5,890 nt of DNA from positions 1 to 5,890 of the forward strand of contig JAIFNE010000146.1 of NCBI GenBank assembly GCA_020047875.1, given 5' to 3'. Below the pieces are notes generated by a model. That model was not told where the DNA came from. It did not search any database and saw nothing but the letters and a program-made list of their open reading frames with translations. Source of the stretch: Hydrogenophaga sp. GTDB taxonomy: Bacteria > Pseudomonadota > Gammaproteobacteria > Burkholderiales > Burkholderiaceae_C. Positions 5,434-5,890 of this stretch are shown here, in pieces (the first letter of the stretch is position 1; every line of letters starts with the position of its first letter). The position numbers were made by a program, and so were the translations under genes.

Positions 5434-5890
5434 CAGCTTCCGTTTCCGCCAAAAAAGACGTTCAGAGACTTCAACGCGCCATCGTCGATGGGCTGGAGGA
5501 TGTGAAGGGTCAGGACATCGTGGTGTTCGACACCGAAACGCTCTCCCCGCTGTTTGAGCGCGTGATCATCGCCAGCGGCACCTCCAACCGCCAGACCAAG
5601 GCGCTGGCGGCCAGCGTGCGCGATGCGGTGCGCGAGGCCGGCTTTGACAAGCCGCGCATCGAGGGCGAGGAAAACGGCGAGTGGATCATCGTGGACTGTG
5701 GCGCGGCGGTGGCGCATGTGATGCAGCCAGTGATCCGGCAGTACTACCGGCTGGAGGAAATCTGGGGTGGCAAGGCGGTGCGCCTGAAGCATGGCGCGCC
5801 CAAGCCTGCGGTCGCCGAGTCCAAGCCCGCAGCCAAAAAAGTGGCCGCCAAGAAGGGAGCCCGCGCGGCGGCTGAAAAGCCCGTGGCGCC
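5430..5890 (+). CDS. rsfS: Ribosome silencing factor RsfS (3' end outside window)
   Basis: The frame opens at ATG 5430, overlapping the nadD stop (ATGA), and is still open at the window edge after 153 codons. It encodes the RsfS/Iojap protein, which binds ribosomal protein uL14 on the 50S subunit and blocks joining with 30S, lowering translation in stationary phase or starvation. Visible signatures are the helix VQRLQRAIVDGLEDVKG (11-27), the core strand DIVVFDT (29-35), IIASGTSNRQTKALA (46-60), EWIIVDCG (84-91) and VMQPVIRQYYRLEEIWGG (97-114). The family core ends about residue 120. After it runs an Ala/Lys/Pro-rich tail (about 123 to the edge) with repeated A-A-K-K units, probably disordered and basic. 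The ribosome binding site is weak (AAGA region about 5 nt upstream), so coupling to nadD is likely. In related genomes nadD-rsfS is usually followed by rlmH, which may lie just beyond the window. Confidence 0.95.
   Translation, partial: MTASVSAKKDVQRLQRAIVDGLEDVKGQDIVVFDTETLSPLFERVIIASGTSNRQTKALAASVRDAVREAGFDKPRIEGEENGEWIIVDCGAAVAHVMQPVIRQYYRLEEIWGGKAVRLKHGAPKPAVAESKPAAKKVAAKKGARAAAEKPVA

Overview
The window looks like chromosomal housekeeping DNA from a high-GC betaproteobacterium. The order Burkholderiales is most likely, perhaps Comamonadaceae; this rests on recalled protein wording and gene order, not on a search. The coding sequence is strongly GC-biased at third positions. The protein sequences (YebC, NadD with GGAFDPPHLAH, RsfS with an Ala/Lys tail) and the order purD-hemF-nadD-rsfS fit that group. 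I see no mobile element, CRISPR array, rRNA, tRNA or horizontally acquired island.

Layout. On the minus strand, a YjgR-type HerA/FtsK-like ATPase (DUF853 family) runs from 1609 down to 68. Its stop codon appears to overlap the start of a further minus-strand gene whose first 23 codons (71 to 1) read like a signal peptide. The rest of that gene lies outside the window. Facing away across an 83-nt divergent gap is yebC (1693-2412, GTG start), a YebC/TACO1-family translation factor. A 160-nt gap with a weak terminator-like hairpin separates it from a tight plus-strand block: purD (2573-3850, TTG start), hemF (3884-4798), nadD (4795-5433, TTG start) and rsfS (5430 to the window edge, open).

How the genes relate. 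The plus-strand block joins three cofactor/nucleotide steps: GAR synthesis in purine biosynthesis, oxygen-dependent coproporphyrinogen III decarboxylation in heme synthesis, and nicotinate mononucleotide adenylylation in NAD synthesis. It ends in a ribosome-silencing factor. hemF/nadD and nadD/rsfS each overlap by 4 nt, which suggests one transcript and coupled translation. hemF implies an organism that makes heme in oxygen.

The genes are complete and carry the expected family motifs. I found no undescribed system. The points worth a second look are modest: the hidden signal-peptide start at the left edge, the run of non-ATG starts that depend on good ribosome binding sites, the lack of a ribosome binding site before hemF, the overlapping divergent promoter region, and the RsfS tail.
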